Shown one piece after another: positions 22,043 through 36,207 of a stretch of DNA of 64,000 nt; position 1 is the stretch's first letter, and each line of letters begins with the position of its first letter. The notes under the pieces were generated by a model that searched no databases, was not told the DNA's origin, and saw only the letters and a program-made list of their open reading frames with translations. The stretch covers positions 354,525 through 418,524 of the forward strand of contig NZ_JAIQXV010000003.1 in assembly GCF_020166415.1 (NCBI RefSeq), written 5' to 3'. The translations under genes and the position numbers were made by a program. The stretch is from Deinococcus multiflagellatus (lineage in GTDB: Bacteria; Deinococcota; Deinococci; Deinococcales; Deinococcaceae).

Positions 22043-22324
22043 TCAGCTGAACAGGGGGCCCAGGTCGGTCATCACGCCGGTGGGTTCGGCAGGGCCAAAG
22101 GCGTAGCTGCCAAACACCCCCAGAAAATCGTCGTGGCTGAGGGTGCGCGTCTGGCCGCTGGGGCCGGTGGCCTGCACCTGCTCGCCCCGGGCGGTCAGGT
22201 GGTAGGTGCCCAATTCGCGCACGGTGGCCTTTTTGCCGCGCCCGGCGCGCAGCAGGGCGGTCACGCGGTACTCGCAGCCGCCCCGGACAGTCAGAAAGTG
22301 CAGCAGATCGGGCGCGCTTTGCAT
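22043..22324 (-). CDS. hypothetical protein
   Basis: A 93-aa protein of unknown function. The sequence alternates beta-like stretches (CEYRVTALLRAGRGKKATVR, ELGTYHLTARGEQVQ) and ends HDDFLGVFGSYAFGP...LGPLFS, giving a compact, probably cytoplasmic domain. The start is uncertain: ATG 22324 or GTG 22345, neither with a Shine-Dalgarno. No domain is recognised. Confidence 0.65.
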   Translation of the reverse strand: MQSAPDLLHFLTVRGGCEYRVTALLRAGRGKKATVRELGTYHLTARGEQVQATGPSGQTRTLSHDDFLGVFGSYAFGPAEPTGVMTDLGPLFS

Positions 22325-22502
22325 CGGCGGGGGCCAGCATAGCACCTGCTCTTTTGGCGAGGGGCGCCGGTGGGTGCGGGTCCTGGTCTGTAAGCTGCTG
22401 CCCTTAAGGCCTCTACCCGGGAACCGGCAGGCCAGTCTCCGGCGCCGAAGCCCACTCGGCCAGTGACCGCTCTGGCTGGCGCGGGCTCAGCGGCCCTTTT
22501 AC

Positions 22503-22662
22503 ATGGACTCCGATTGAACCGTTTCTGTAAACAATTCAGTCCGGCTGGAGAGGCTTGCAGAGCAGAGCTGCGGACCAGAGAAGAAGAAAAGCGGGCTTTC
22601 GGGTGTGGCGTGGGCCATCCGGTTCTGTTCAGGATTGCAGACGTTAGATGACGGCATCCGTC
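22503..22662 (+). repeat. dispersed intergenic element, copy B (uninterrupted)
   Basis: Starts ATGGACTCCGATTGAACCG and runs through AATTCAGTCCGGCTGGAG, GCTTGCAGAGCAGAG, GCGGGCTTTCGGGTGTGGCG, CGGTTCTGTTCAGGATTG, TGACGGCATCCG. It is collinear with copy A without the nested insertion. Its right end touches the TAG stop of lysZ (22663-22665). It holds no gene. Confidence 0.85.
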
Positions 22663-23475
<813 letters not shown>

Positions 23476-23540
23476 GTTAGCGGATGAAAGAAAGCAGGGT
23501 CAAACCTCTTTCATTTGAAAGGGAGGGTGGGGGCGTGGGC

Positions 23541-23849
23541 TCAGCGGCCCAGGAGCTGCAGCGCGGTCATGCCCGCCCAGCCCAGCAGCCACAGGGCCAG
23601 CAGGCGCCGGTACACGCGCTGGTACGCGGCCTTGCGCGTCTTGTGCCGGAACACCACCTGCGCCAGCCCCGAGCCCAGGGCCCCGCCCCAGGCTTCCAGG
23701 CGGTGCAACCCGGCTTCGGGGGTGCGGCGGCGCCCGCCCTGGGCCCGCCTCTTGTCCTGCCACACCGCCACAAAGGCGGCCAGCCCCCACAGCAGCTGCC
23801 AGACCACGAACAGCCGGAAGGCCAGCGCCAGGACGTCCGGCAGGGCCAC
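23541..23849 (-). CDS. DUF1294 small membrane protein
   Basis: A 102-aa protein with hydrophobic segments at both ends (LALAFRLFVVWQLLWGLAAF and RLLALWLLGWAGMTAL) and the DUF1294 core between them: WQDKRRA, RRTPEAGLHRLEAWGGALGS, VFRHKTRKAAYQ. Function unknown. The GTG start lies one base after the ispH stop (TAACGTG), so it is translated by coupling to ispH. Confidence 0.85.
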   Translation of the reverse strand: MALPDVLALAFRLFVVWQLLWGLAAFVAVWQDKRRAQGGRRRTPEAGLHRLEAWGGALGSGLAQVVFRHKTRKAAYQRVYRRLLALWLLGWAGMTALQLLGR

Positions 23850-23850
23850 G

Positions 23851-24846
23851 TTACTGCAGGGTGCGCGGCAGCGCCTGGGTGGGCGCGATCTTTTTCGGCT
23901 CGCGGAACTCGATGTTTTCCCACTCGCCCTCTTCAATCACCTGCAGCGCCGGGTTCAGCGCCTGGAAGTGGGCCACCACCGCCTGCACCAGATCGTCGGG
24001 CGTGCTGGCGGCGCTGGTAATCCCAATAGAGCGCACGCCGCTCAGATTCAGCCCTGCGAGGTCGGCGGCGGTTTCCAGACGCTCGGCGCGGCCACAGGTG
24101 TCAGCGGCCAGTTCCAGCAGCCGCATGCCGTTGCTGGAATGCGTGCTGGTGAGCACCAGAAACAGGTCCACATGCGGCGCAATGGCCTTGACCGCGTCCT
24201 GGCGGTTCTTGGTGGCGTAGCACAGGTCCTCGCTGGGAGGCACCACCAGCCTGGGAAAGCGCGCCTTCAGAATCTCCACGGTGCGCCGGGTGTCGTCCAC
24301 GCTGAGGGTGGTCTGGGTGAGCACCACCAGCCGCTCGGGGTCGGGCACCTGCACGGTGTGGGGGTCGTGCAGCCCCTCGCCGCTTTTGCCCAGCACGCCC
24401 ACCAGAATGGTCTGCTCGGGCGCCTCGCCGCGTGTGCCGATCACTTCCTGGTGGCGGGCGCTGTCGCCGATCAGCAGGATCGTGTAGCCCTCGCGGGCGT
24501 ATTTCTTGGCCTCGGTGTGCACCTTGGTCACCAGGGGACAGGTGGCGTCAATGGTGCTCAGGCCCAGGGCGCGCGCCCGCTCGCGCACGGCGGGGCTGAT
24601 GCCGTGGGCGCTGAACACCACGGTGTCGCCGCCGGCCGGCAGGGCCTCGATGTCATTCAGGTCTTCCACGAAATGCACGCCGTGGCGCTGCTGCAGCCGC
24701 TCCACGACGGTGTGGTTGTGCACGATAGAGTGGTAGACCGTGACCGGCTTGTCTTCGGTCAGTGCGGCTTTTTCCACCGCCTGAATCGCCATAACCACCC
24801 CCGCGCAAAAGCCCCGGGGCTTGGCCAGATGCAGCCGCTCAACCAC
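23851..24846 (-). CDS. ispH: 4-hydroxy-3-methylbut-2-enyl diphosphate reductase
   Basis: Last enzyme of the MEP pathway, giving IPP and DMAPP for isoprenoids such as carotenoids and menaquinone side chains; 331 aa. The [4Fe-4S]-binding cysteines are in PRGFCAGV (near residue 14), IDATCPLV and [11 protein letters not shown]. The conserved [21 protein letters not shown] and GITSAASTP segments are present. GTG start without a clear Shine-Dalgarno. The DUF1294 gene follows one base later. Confidence 0.96.
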   Translation of the reverse strand: MVERLHLAKPRGFCAGVVMAIQAVEKAALTEDKPVTVYHSIVHNHTVVERLQQRHGVHFVEDLNDIEALPAGGDTVVFSAHGISPAVRERARALGLSTIDATCPLVTKVHTEAKKYAREGYTILLIGDSARHQEVIGTRGEAPEQTILVGVLGKSGEGLHDPHTVQVPDPERLVVLTQTTLSVDDTRRTVEILKARFPRLVVPPSEDLCYATKNRQDAVKAIAPHVDLFLVLTSTHSSNGMRLLELAADTCGRAERLETAADLAGLNLSGVRSIGITSAASTPDDLVQAVVAHFQALNPALQVIEEGEWENIEFREPKKIAPTQALPRTLQ

Positions 24847-24972
24847 GGCGGACCCGGTGGGAACGGAACTGGGAGGGAGGGACAGCCAACATGGGCCACA
24901 GTGTAGTGCCCGGCCGCGCCCTACACCGTGCGCTGCCGCCCCAGTTCAGCAGGGGCCGCCCCGGTCCAGGGT

Positions 24973-25000
24973 GCCAGGAGTCAGGCCGCCAGGAGTCAGG
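24973..25000. repeat. 15-bp direct repeat at the end of the phospholipase-D-like gene
   Basis: GCCAGGAGTCAGG occurs twice 15 bp apart. The second copy contains the TGA stop of the minus-strand gene, as seen at several heptad tracts; the period here is 7+8 rather than 7. Confidence 0.6.
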
Positions 25001-26450
25001 GTCGGCGCAGCCAGCGTTCCAGGGGCACCGGGGCACTGCTGCTGCGCCAGACGGTCTCGAAGCTCGCCTCCTGCTCGGCCACGGCGGCCGGGTCGCTGGT
25101 CGCCAGGGCCGCCTCGGCCAGCCCCAGGGTGCCCCAGGCGCTGAAATGGTAGTTCATGCTGCCCACCACCACCATCTGGCGGTCCACGGTCAGCGCCTTG
25201 GTGTGCATGGCAAAGTCCACGTAGCGCGCCTCAAAGCGCTCGTCGGGGATGCCGCGCCGCCGCATTTCGCGGCGCAGCAGCGCCACGCCCGTGCGGTTGG
25301 CCGGGGCCCCCACGCCGTAGTTCACGGCCAGCAGCCGCACCTGCACGCCGCGTTCCAGGGCCGACATGACGGCCCCGAAATACACGGGCAGGTCCTCGAA
25401 CGCGCAGCCTTCGGGGTGCAGGTAGCCGTACCAGCACGCCAGCCCCGGGCTGAAATCGGCCTGCATAAGGTCAATGCTGCGCTGGGCGGCGCCCAGCAGG
25501 GCCAACTGCACGTCGTCGGCCATCTGCTCGCCCCCGGGGCGGCGGTAGAGCAGCCACGCGCGCGCCTGGCCCGCTGGCTGGGCCTGGGCGGCGGCCGGGG
25601 GGTGGCTGGGCGCGGGGGCCGGGCCCAGGGTGCAGGCCGCCGCCACCTCTTCGGGCGCCACCTGGGGCGGGCACTGCAGGGCCTCGCTGCGGCGCCACAG
25701 GTCGTCAAAGGCCGCCACGCCCGCCTGCGCCACCGGACCGCGCAGCCGCAGGCCCAGGTCGTGCAGGTTGCGCCCGCCCGGCTGCGTGGCGGGCAGGTGC
25801 CACACCGTGAAGTTGAACCCGGCCGCCGTGACGTCCTCGCCGTCAATGACATGCAGCTTGACGTGGCTGTGCGGAAAGGAAGCGTAGTTCAGCAGGGTCA
25901 CGGTCCAGCCCCGCGCGGGGTCGGCGAACGGCACCCCGGCGGCGCGCAGGTCGCGGGCCAGGGTCAGCAGCGGCTCGGGGGGACCGGGCGGGCCCAGCTG
26001 GGGCACGCCGCCCAGCAGCAGGCGCACCGTCAGGCCGTCCGGGTAGGCGCCGGGCGTGGCCTGCAGGCGGCGATACAGCGCCCCCACCGCCTGCGCCAGC
26101 GTCCAGCCGGGGCGGCCCTCGCCGCCCTGCCACTCCATGCTGGTCAGCAGCACCTCGCGCCGCGCGCCTTCGACCTGCCGCGCGATCTGGCTGAAGGCGT
26201 CTTCCGGGGTGTCCAGGTCCTGTGGCGTGCGCAGGTAACCCACGAACGCGTTGCCGCACGACACGTCACTGCCGCCCCGGGCACGCACAACGTTCCACAC
26301 CGCCCGCTCCAGGGGCATGGTCGGCGGCGGGCAGGCGTCCTGGGGCCAGTTCACCACCACGGGCGGGCGGGCGGGCCCCAGGGCCGGGGCCACGGCGCCG
26401 GCCCCGGCCGCCAAGGCCCATATCCCCATCACTGCCCACCACCGCTTCAT
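24996..26450 (-). CDS. secreted phospholipase D-like protein
   Basis: A 484-aa exported protein with a signal peptide (ending GAGAVA). Two PLD catalytic HxKxxxxD motifs, HVKLHVIDGED and HTKALTVDRQMVVVGSMN, mark two half-sites that make one active site. Phosphodiester hydrolysis or transphosphatidylation outside the cytoplasm is expected; the substrate could be phospholipid or nucleic acid. An AP-rich linker separates the halves. Several cysteines (DACPP, VSCGNAF, ACWYGY, GCAFED) suggest disulfides. TAGGCT lies 9 nt before the ATG. Confidence 0.9.
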   Translation of the reverse strand: MKRWWAVMGIWALAAGAGAVAPALGPARPPVVVNWPQDACPPPTMPLERAVWNVVRARGGSDVSCGNAFVGYLRTPQDLDTPEDAFSQIARQVEGARREVLLTSMEWQGGEGRPGWTLAQAVGALYRRLQATPGAYPDGLTVRLLLGGVPQLGPPGPPEPLLTLARDLRAAGVPFADPARGWTVTLLNYASFPHSHVKLHVIDGEDVTAAGFNFTVWHLPATQPGGRNLHDLGLRLRGPVAQAGVAAFDDLWRRSEALQCPPQVAPEEVAAACTLGPAPAPSHPPAAAQAQPAGQARAWLLYRRPGGEQMADDVQLALLGAAQRSIDLMQADFSPGLACWYGYLHPEGCAFEDLPVYFGAVMSALERGVQVRLLAVNYGVGAPANRTGVALLRREMRRRGIPDERFEARYVDFAMHTKALTVDRQMVVVGSMNYHFSAWGTLGLAEAALATSDPAAVAEQEASFETVWRSSSAPVPLERWLRRP

Positions 26451-26459
26451 GCGCCGCGC

Positions 26460-26465
26460 AGCCTA
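26460..26465 (-). promoter_or_regulatory. possible -10 box, phospholipase D-like gene
   Basis: TAGGCT on the minus strand, 9 nt before the ATG, slightly longer than the 6-8 nt leaderless spacing. Confidence 0.35.
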
Positions 26466-26568
26466 GAGCATTTGCACGCGCCCGTGCGCCGCAACTGCCA
26501 CCAGAGCCCTGAGCCGGGGCAGAACAGCCTGGGGGACAGGGGAGAGCGGGGCCGCCTTGAAAGGAGCA

Positions 26569-26596
26569 GGCCGCCAGAGGTCGTCCCCTGGCGGCC
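26569..26596 (-). terminator. hairpin after the PlsY/reductase fusion gene
   Basis: GGCCGCCAG / CTGGCGGCC, 9 bp with a 10-nt loop, located 15 nt past the stop codon; a pyrimidine-rich TGCTCCTTTC follows on the minus strand. Confidence 0.6.
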
Positions 26597-26611
26597 CGTC
26601 CTTCGCGGCCT

Positions 26612-28285
<1,674 letters not shown>

Positions 28286-28291
28286 TTCGCC

Positions 28292-28297
28292 ATTGTA
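28292..28297 (-). promoter_or_regulatory. leaderless-type -10 box, PlsY/reductase fusion
   Basis: TACAAT on the minus strand, 6 nt before the ATG; one of the best -10 matches in the window. Confidence 0.6.
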
Positions 28298-28306
28298 GGG
28301 GAGGGG

Positions 28307-28545
28307 GAAGTGGGTGGTGGGGCGTGGTCAGTGGTGGGTAAGCCGGGCAGGCCCCTGCCCACGCCGCCGGGGCCAGCAGATGCTGCGGGGTGCACCGTTC
28401 CCCCAGAACCGGCACTCAGGCGGGGCCGGAAAGGCCCACCGGCACGCTGGACTTCACGCGGCAGGGAGAAGGAACCGTCCTCCTGCTCAGCGCAGGCTCT
28501 CTCTCCACTCCCTACTTCCCACTGACCCCTTACCCCCCACCGCCC
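28307..28545. repeat. inverted pair of heptad tracts around 160 bp
   Basis: Left tract 28307-28341: GAAGTGG, GTGGTGG, GGCGTGG, TCAGTGG. Right tract 28504-28545: TCCACTC, CCTACTT, CCCACTG, ACCCCTT, ACCCCCC, ACCGCCC. Every unit is in 7-bp register and the two arms are of complementary type. The right arm contains the stop codon of the DUF4388 gene (28530-28532). The enclosed 160 bp contains no gene I can support. Confidence 0.8.
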
Positions 28546-29246
28546 TTCAGATGCTGCGTTTCCCACACCAGATCGCGCAGCACCCAGCCGCTGCCGGAAA
28601 AGCGCAGGCCCAGGCGCAGTTCGCCCAGCAGGTAGTCGCGCACGTCGGCCAGGGGGGTGCCCTGCTCCACCGCGTCGGCCAGGGTGCGCTCGCCGTCGAG
28701 CATGCGCGCCACCGGGTGCAGGGCGGCGCGCTGCTTTGTGGGCTGCAGCTTCAGGCGCTGCCACTCGAAGCGGCCCCGGGGCTCCAGCACGCCCTCACGC
28801 ACATTCTGGGCCACCGTCTGGGCCACCTGAAACAGCGGCATCTCGGCGCTGATGGCCGCCGAGCGCACCGAGCGCCCGCCCGGAATGTCAAACAGCGGCA
28901 CGCGGCCCTCAAAGACCTGACTGGGGCTGCCGATCACCTGACACACCTGTATCCACTCGTCGCTCAGGCGGGCCCAGTCGGTGGAAAAGTGGCCGTAGGG
29001 CCCCAGCGGCGCGCCCGTGACGGCGCGGGGCGAGAACATGAACATGCCGGCGTCCACCAGTAGGGGGCAGGCCTGAATGGCCTCGGTGCCCAGCCAGTCC
29101 AGAATGCCCCCCGACACGATCTCGCCGCCCACAAAAGCCACGGTGAACGGCACGTCCGCCTGAACCTCCAGCACCCCGGTCTGACGGGTCGTGTGAATGA
29201 GCTCAAGTACACCCAGAAGCGGAACGTCGCTCAGAAGCCCTTGCAT
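28530..29246 (-). CDS. DUF4388 domain protein
   Basis: A 238-aa protein of the DUF4388 family, often found in Deinococcus and myxobacteria. The N-terminal domain (MQGLLSDVPLLGVLELIHTT, then RQTGVLEV...VAFVGGEIVSGG) is characteristic. A C-terminal helical part ends in a region similar to a second DUF4388-linked segment (ARMLDGERTLADAVEQGTPL). Proposed roles of the family are regulatory, but none is established for this gene. ATG 29246 is preferred to GTG 29258 because the latter overlaps a TACCGT box. The last codons lie in a heptad tract. Confidence 0.85.
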   Translation of the reverse strand: MQGLLSDVPLLGVLELIHTTRQTGVLEVQADVPFTVAFVGGEIVSGGILDWLGTEAIQACPLLVDAGMFMFSPRAVTGAPLGPYGHFSTDWARLSDEWIQVCQVIGSPSQVFEGRVPLFDIPGGRSVRSAAISAEMPLFQVAQTVAQNVREGVLEPRGRFEWQRLKLQPTKQRAALHPVARMLDGERTLADAVEQGTPLADVRDYLLGELRLGLRFSGSGWVLRDLVWETQHLKGGGG

Positions 29247-29256
29247 GGATGAGCGC

Positions 29257-29262
29257 ACGGTA
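29257..29262 (-). promoter_or_regulatory. -10 box, DUF4388 gene
   Basis: TACCGT on the minus strand, preceded by TGG, 10 nt before the ATG, predicting a 2-4 nt leader. Confidence 0.4.
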
Positions 29263-29305
29263 CCATCTTTCGGTCAGCCCCGCGCCTCTGCACCTGAAGG
29301 GTGGG

Positions 29306-30802
<1,497 letters not shown>

Positions 30803-30803
30803 C

Positions 30804-31610
30804 TCAGCCGCCACGCAGGGCGAGGTACACGATCAGGCCCAGGCCCGCCAGGAGCCCCCAGCGGAGGTTGCGCAGCGCCGGGCTGGCGGCGAAGCGCTCT
30901 TTCATCTCGGCGTCGGTGTCGTCCTTGGAGCGTTTCATGGCGAGGCGCTGGCCCCGGCGAATGCTGCGCACGCCCTCGGCCACCTTGCCCTGGCGGCGCA
31001 GGGCCACGCCCAGGTTGTGGTGCCCGCCGTCGTAGTCGGGGTTGAGGCGCAGCACCTCGCGGTAGACAGCTTCGGCCTGGGCAAAGCGCCCGGCTTCCAT
31101 GTCCAGGTTGCCCAGGTTGGTCAGGGCGCGGTAGTGGCCGGGGTCGGCCACTCGGGCCTCGTCCAGCACGCGCCGGGCGTCGTCGGCCTCGCCGCGTACC
31201 GCGTACAGCACGCCCTGCATGTTCAGGGCCTCGGCCCGGGTGAGCGGCAGGGTCAGCGCCCCCAGGAGCCGCTCTTTCAGCGCCGCCGGCTCCGTTTCCT
31301 TCTGGCTGCCCTCCAGCGCATTCAGCGCCGCCAGCACCTCGTCAGGCGGCACCTGCGCGCGCAGCCCGGCCAGCAGCGGCTCGCCCTCAGCGTCGTCCAG
31401 GGCCCGCCGGTATTCGCCCAGGGCCCGCCGGGCCGAGGGGTAGCGCCGGGCGCGCACGGCGTCCTGCACCCCGTCCAGCGCGCCCAGGGCCTCCTGCACG
31501 GCCGCCGTCTCGCCCGCCAGCCGCGCCGTGATGGCCGCGCGGCGCCAGTCGCCTGCCGCCACCAGGTCCCGGACTGGGGGCAGCGCCGGGGCGTCTGACG
31601 GCCCACTCAT
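30804..31610 (-). CDS. TPR protein with C-terminal membrane anchor
   Basis: A 268-aa protein. An N-terminal alpha-helical, alanine/arginine-rich half leads to at least three TPR motifs (ALNMQGVLYAVRGEADDARR, RALTNLGNLDMEAGRFAQAE, GGHHNLGVALRRQGKVAEG). A single C-terminal helix (WGLLAGLGLIVYLALRGG) makes it a probable tail-anchored scaffold facing the cytoplasm. It is the first gene of a pair with nnr (overlapping junction). I start it at ATG 31610; sequence further upstream is not TPR-like. Partner unknown. Confidence 0.85.
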   Translation of the reverse strand: MSGPSDAPALPPVRDLVAAGDWRRAAITARLAGETAAVQEALGALDGVQDAVRARRYPSARRALGEYRRALDDAEGEPLLAGLRAQVPPDEVLAALNALEGSQKETEPAALKERLLGALTLPLTRAEALNMQGVLYAVRGEADDARRVLDEARVADPGHYRALTNLGNLDMEAGRFAQAEAVYREVLRLNPDYDGGHHNLGVALRRQGKVAEGVRSIRRGQRLAMKRSKDDTDAEMKERFAASPALRNLRWGLLAGLGLIVYLALRGG

Positions 31611-31677
31611 GCCGGGCCCCGGGGGCAGCGAACGGGCAACCAGACGACCACGGCTCCTAAGCGACTCACGCGCCGAG

Positions 31678-31683
31678 TATACT
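31678..31683. promoter_or_regulatory. palindromic -10 candidate between TPR gene and rsmA
   Basis: TATACT within AGTATACT, which reads the same on both strands, so it could serve the divergent TPR/nnr and rsmA genes. No matching -35 is clear and the distances to the start codons (about 70-80 nt) imply leadered transcripts. Confidence 0.3.
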
Positions 31684-31764
31684 GACGCGTTTCCGGCAGG
31701 CCGCTGCACGTCCGTTCCCTGATGGGCGGCGCTGGCGGCCCTCCCGGTCACGCCCCACTGACCC

Positions 31765-32625
31765 ATGTCCCACCCTGACCCCACCCCGCGCGACCCTGCC
31801 CTGGCGCCGCTGTATTCCCCGGCGCGCGTGCGCGAATTGCTGACGCGCCACGGCCTGAAGCCCACCAAGAGCCTGGGCCAGAACTTTCTGATTGACGGCA
31901 ACATCCTGCGCGCCATTGCCGAGGCGGGCGGCGCCGAAAGCGGCGTGCCCGTGCTGGAAATTGGCCCCGGCCTGGGCGTGCTGACCCAGGAAATCGCCCG
32001 CCGGGGCGCCCAGGTCACCACCCTGGAAAAGGACGAGCGCCTGCGCCCGGTCCTGAGTGAGACCCTGGACGGGCTGGACGTGCAGATTATCTGGGGCGAC
32101 GCCCTGGACTTCGATTACGCCTCGCTGCCGGCCGGCACGCGCGTGATCGCCAACCTGCCCTACTACATCACGGGGCTGCTGCTGTCGCGCTTTATGCGCT
32201 CACCCGGCATCGTGAGCGCCACGGTGCTGGTGCAAAAGGAAGTGGCGCAGCGCCTCGCGGCCAAGCCCGGCAGCGACAACTACGGCTTCCTGAGCGCCAT
32301 CGCCTCGCTGTACGGCACCGTGCGCCATGTGCGCGACGTGCCCAAGGGCGCCTTTTTTCCCGCGCCGGACGTGACCAGCAGCGTGGTGCGGCTGGACTTT
32401 GACCGCACCCGCCCGGCCCCCCAGCCCGAGTTCCTGCACTTTGTGGAAACCGCGCTGCACCACCGCCGCAAGACCCTGCGCAACAACCTGCGCCTGGGCG
32501 GCTTTGAGGGCGCGGCCATTGACGAGGCCCTGGCATCGGGCGGCCTGCGGGCCGACGTGCGCGCCGAGGACGTGGCCCTGGGTGACCTGCGTGACATGGC
32601 CGTCAAACTGGGCGTGGTACGGTAG
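31765..32625 (+). CDS. rsmA: 16S rRNA (adenine1518/1519-N6)-dimethyltransferase
   Basis: KsgA/RsmA, 286 aa, dimethylates two adjacent adenines in helix 45 of 16S rRNA during 30S maturation. Seen are PTKSLGQNFLID, the SAM motif EIGPGLGVLTQ, and the catalytic NLPYYITGLLLSR (NLPY motif) followed by the QKEVAQRL segment. Length is usual. The ATG has no strong Shine-Dalgarno. It is followed 70 nt later by the PfkB kinase. Confidence 0.96.
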   Translation: MSHPDPTPRDPALAPLYSPARVRELLTRHGLKPTKSLGQNFLIDGNILRAIAEAGGAESGVPVLEIGPGLGVLTQEIARRGAQVTTLEKDERLRPVLSETLDGLDVQIIWGDALDFDYASLPAGTRVIANLPYYITGLLLSRFMRSPGIVSATVLVQKEVAQRLAAKPGSDNYGFLSAIASLYGTVRHVRDVPKGAFFPAPDVTSSVVRLDFDRTRPAPQPEFLHFVETALHHRRKTLRNNLRLGGFEGAAIDEALASGGLRADVRAEDVALGDLRDMAVKLGVVR

Positions 32626-32695
32626 TTGCACGCGTTTTTACCGCCATGATCGCCCTGTTTGTGCTCACGGAGGGCCCTGTGCGCCCTGGAGGTTT

Positions 32696-33691
32696 ATGAA
32701 GTTCTACGTTATCGGCGACGTGACCGTCGACCATCTGTACCACCTGCGCCGCCTGCCCAAGCCGGGCGAGGAAGTCACGCCCACGCAGGCCAGCATGAAG
32801 CCCGGCGGTGCGGGCGGCACCATCAGCGTGACCCTGGCCCGGCTGGGCCACACCGTCACCCTGGCCGCCCGCGTGGGCACCGATCCTTTTGCCGAATACG
32901 CCCTGAGCCACGTTCGGGGCAGCGGCGTGCTGGAAGGCGCCATTCAGCGCGACCCCGAACGCCTGACCAGCACCATTACCGTGATGCAGACCGCCAGCGG
33001 CGAGCGCGCCATGATCAGCCACGGCGCCGCCAACCGCCAGCTGGACCCGGCGGGCCTGAAGGTGGGGGACATTGAAGGCTCGGACGCCCTGATCATCAAC
33101 GCCTACGCCCTCACCGAGGGGCCGCAGCGCGAGTACACCCTGGCGGCCATCCGTGCCGCCCAGGGCGCCAAGAAACCCGTGCCCGTGTTTATTGACCTGG
33201 GCACCGGCGCCGTGAACAAGGTGGGCACCTCGCTGCTGGGCGACGTGATCGCCGCCGACTACCTGATGCTTAACCAGCACGAGTTGCAGGCCCTGACCGG
33301 CACCGGCTCAATCAGCGCGGCCCTGGCCCAGCTGGGCGCGGCCGGCGCGCAGCGGGTGGTGGTGAAGGTGGGCAAGATGGGCTCGATCACCTGGACCCCC
33401 ACCGAAACCGAACTGGTGGACGCCATTCGCCCTGAGGGGCAGGTCGTGGATTCCACGGGGGCCGGCGATACCTTCACGGCCACCTTCGCCCACGCGGTCC
33501 TGAACGGGGCCGGCATGTCCGAAGCGGCGCGCGCCGCCAACGCCGCCGGGGCCCTGGCCGCCACCGGCATTGGCGCCCAGGAGCGCCCCATCACCCCCGC
33601 CGATCTGGCCGAGGTGCTGCCCGGTGTGGCGGTGCCCGCGCCCGCCCCGGCCCCCAAGGCCACCCGTGGCCGCAAGAGCACGGCCGGGTAA
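32696..33691 (+). CDS. PfkB/ribokinase-family carbohydrate kinase
   Basis: A 331-aa sugar or nucleoside kinase. It opens MKFYVIGDVTVD and has PfkB signature 1 (KPGGAGGTISVTLARLG) and signature 2 with the catalytic Asp in DSTGAGDTFTATFAHAV (near residues 250-265). A proline/alanine-rich basic tail (PAPAPAPKATRGRKST) extends past the fold. The substrate cannot be named. TGGAGG 5-6 nt upstream sets the ATG. A strong terminator follows, leading straight into heptad repeats. Confidence 0.9.
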   Translation: MKFYVIGDVTVDHLYHLRRLPKPGEEVTPTQASMKPGGAGGTISVTLARLGHTVTLAARVGTDPFAEYALSHVRGSGVLEGAIQRDPERLTSTITVMQTASGERAMISHGAANRQLDPAGLKVGDIEGSDALIINAYALTEGPQREYTLAAIRAAQGAKKPVPVFIDLGTGAVNKVGTSLLGDVIAADYLMLNQHELQALTGTGSISAALAQLGAAGAQRVVVKVGKMGSITWTPTETELVDAIRPEGQVVDSTGAGDTFTATFAHAVLNGAGMSEAARAANAAGALAATGIGAQERPITPADLAEVLPGVAVPAPAPAPKATRGRKSTAG

Positions 33692-33709
33692 GAGGAGAGA
33701 GGGTGGTGT

Positions 33710-33744
33710 CCGCCTGGCCGGTCTGGCTGGGCGGCGCTTTTTTT
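33710..33744 (+). terminator. terminator after the PfkB kinase
   Basis: CCGCC...GGCGG stem with inner GGCC/GGCT pairing, then CGC and a run of seven T, the strongest T-run seen in the window. Confidence 0.8.
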
Positions 33745-33960
33745 GGCTATGGGCTGTGGGCCATGGGCCATGAGGAAAGGCGCATGGGTTCTTGGCCCAG
33801 CAGCGGCGTTTTCCGGGAACGGAATGGGTGCCCGCAGCAGCCAGGGGTGCGGGCAGCCTTGGAAGGCGATGGTTGGGCCCGTGGGTGAAACAGGCCGCCG
33901 TTGCTGGCCCAGAGCTCATGGCTCATAGCCCAGGGCTCATGGCCCCTCTCCCACAGCCCC
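33745..33960. repeat. inverted pair of heptad tracts, GGCCATG dialect
   Basis: Left tract 33745-33787: GGCTATG, GGCTGTG, GGCCATG, GGCCATG, AGGAAAG, GCGCATG. Right tract 33905-33960: eight heptads such as TGGCCCA, GAGCTCA, TGGCTCA, TAGCCCA. The right arm is the reverse complement type of the left. About 117 bp without a gene lies between. The tracts fill the gap between the kinase terminator and the GGT promoter. Confidence 0.9.
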
Positions 33961-33966
33961 CCGCTG

Positions 33967-33972
33967 TACCCT
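33967..33972 (+). promoter_or_regulatory. leaderless-type -10 box, GGT-family gene
   Basis: TG-TACCCT, 6 nt before GTG 33979; abuts the heptad tract. Confidence 0.55.
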
Positions 33973-33978
33973 GCTCCC

Positions 33979-35583
<1,605 letters not shown>

Positions 35584-35637
35584 GCGGCGCGGCGAAAGTC
35601 GCTTGAGGCATGGACAGGAGACAGGCAGACTGCGGCC

Positions 35638-36207
35638 ATGCGCCGCGCTTTGCTGCTCCTCCCCTTGCTCCTGACCTGGGCCCGTGCGGGCGGAACCGAA
35701 CCCATTGCACGCGCCGACGTGCTGCGCTGGGTGCCGGGGGTCGTGCGGGCCTCGGTGAGCGCCGTTGACCCGGCGAGGCTGGAATCCTACACCGCCAAAC
35801 TGCAGGTGAACGTCCGGGGTGCCCCGGTTCAGGTCTACCTCACCACGGGGGCCAACCCGGACGCCGTGGCGCTGGGGGTGGACCGCATCAACACAGTGAT
35901 GGCCTGGGTGCCGGCTGCTGTTCCCAGCCCGGCCCAGCAGGAGGCGGTGACGCGCGTGGCGCTGACCTACCTGCGGGTCTGTGCTCGCGTGAGCCCGGCG
36001 CAGGCGGCCCAGATTCAGGCCCTGGCGCGGCAGGACTGGCAGAAACAAGTGGGCTTTCAGGAGAAGTGGATTGGCCCCTTCAAACTGGGCTGGGCCGACG
36101 GCGACGGCCTGAACATTGGTGACAAGGACCGCGCGGGCATGACCGCCGACTGGCCCGCCGCGCAGAGCCGCTGCCTGTTTTCCGTGCCTACAGCGCCCGT
36201 GTGGTGA
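35638..36207 (+). CDS. hypothetical exported protein
   Basis: A 189-aa protein with a clear signal peptide (MRRALLLLPLLLTWARAGG). The mature part has alternating strands and helices (ARLESYTAKLQVNVRGAPVQ, AVTRVALTYLRVCARVSPAQ) and two cysteines. It resembles in style, but not clearly in sequence, the secreted protein at 37138. Its last 20 nt overlap the 3' end of the converging methyltransferase gene. No domain is recognised. Confidence 0.7.
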   Translation: MRRALLLLPLLLTWARAGGTEPIARADVLRWVPGVVRASVSAVDPARLESYTAKLQVNVRGAPVQVYLTTGANPDAVALGVDRINTVMAWVPAAVPSPAQQEAVTRVALTYLRVCARVSPAQAAQIQALARQDWQKQVGFQEKWIGPFKLGWADGDGLNIGDKDRAGMTADWPAAQSRCLFSVPTAPVW

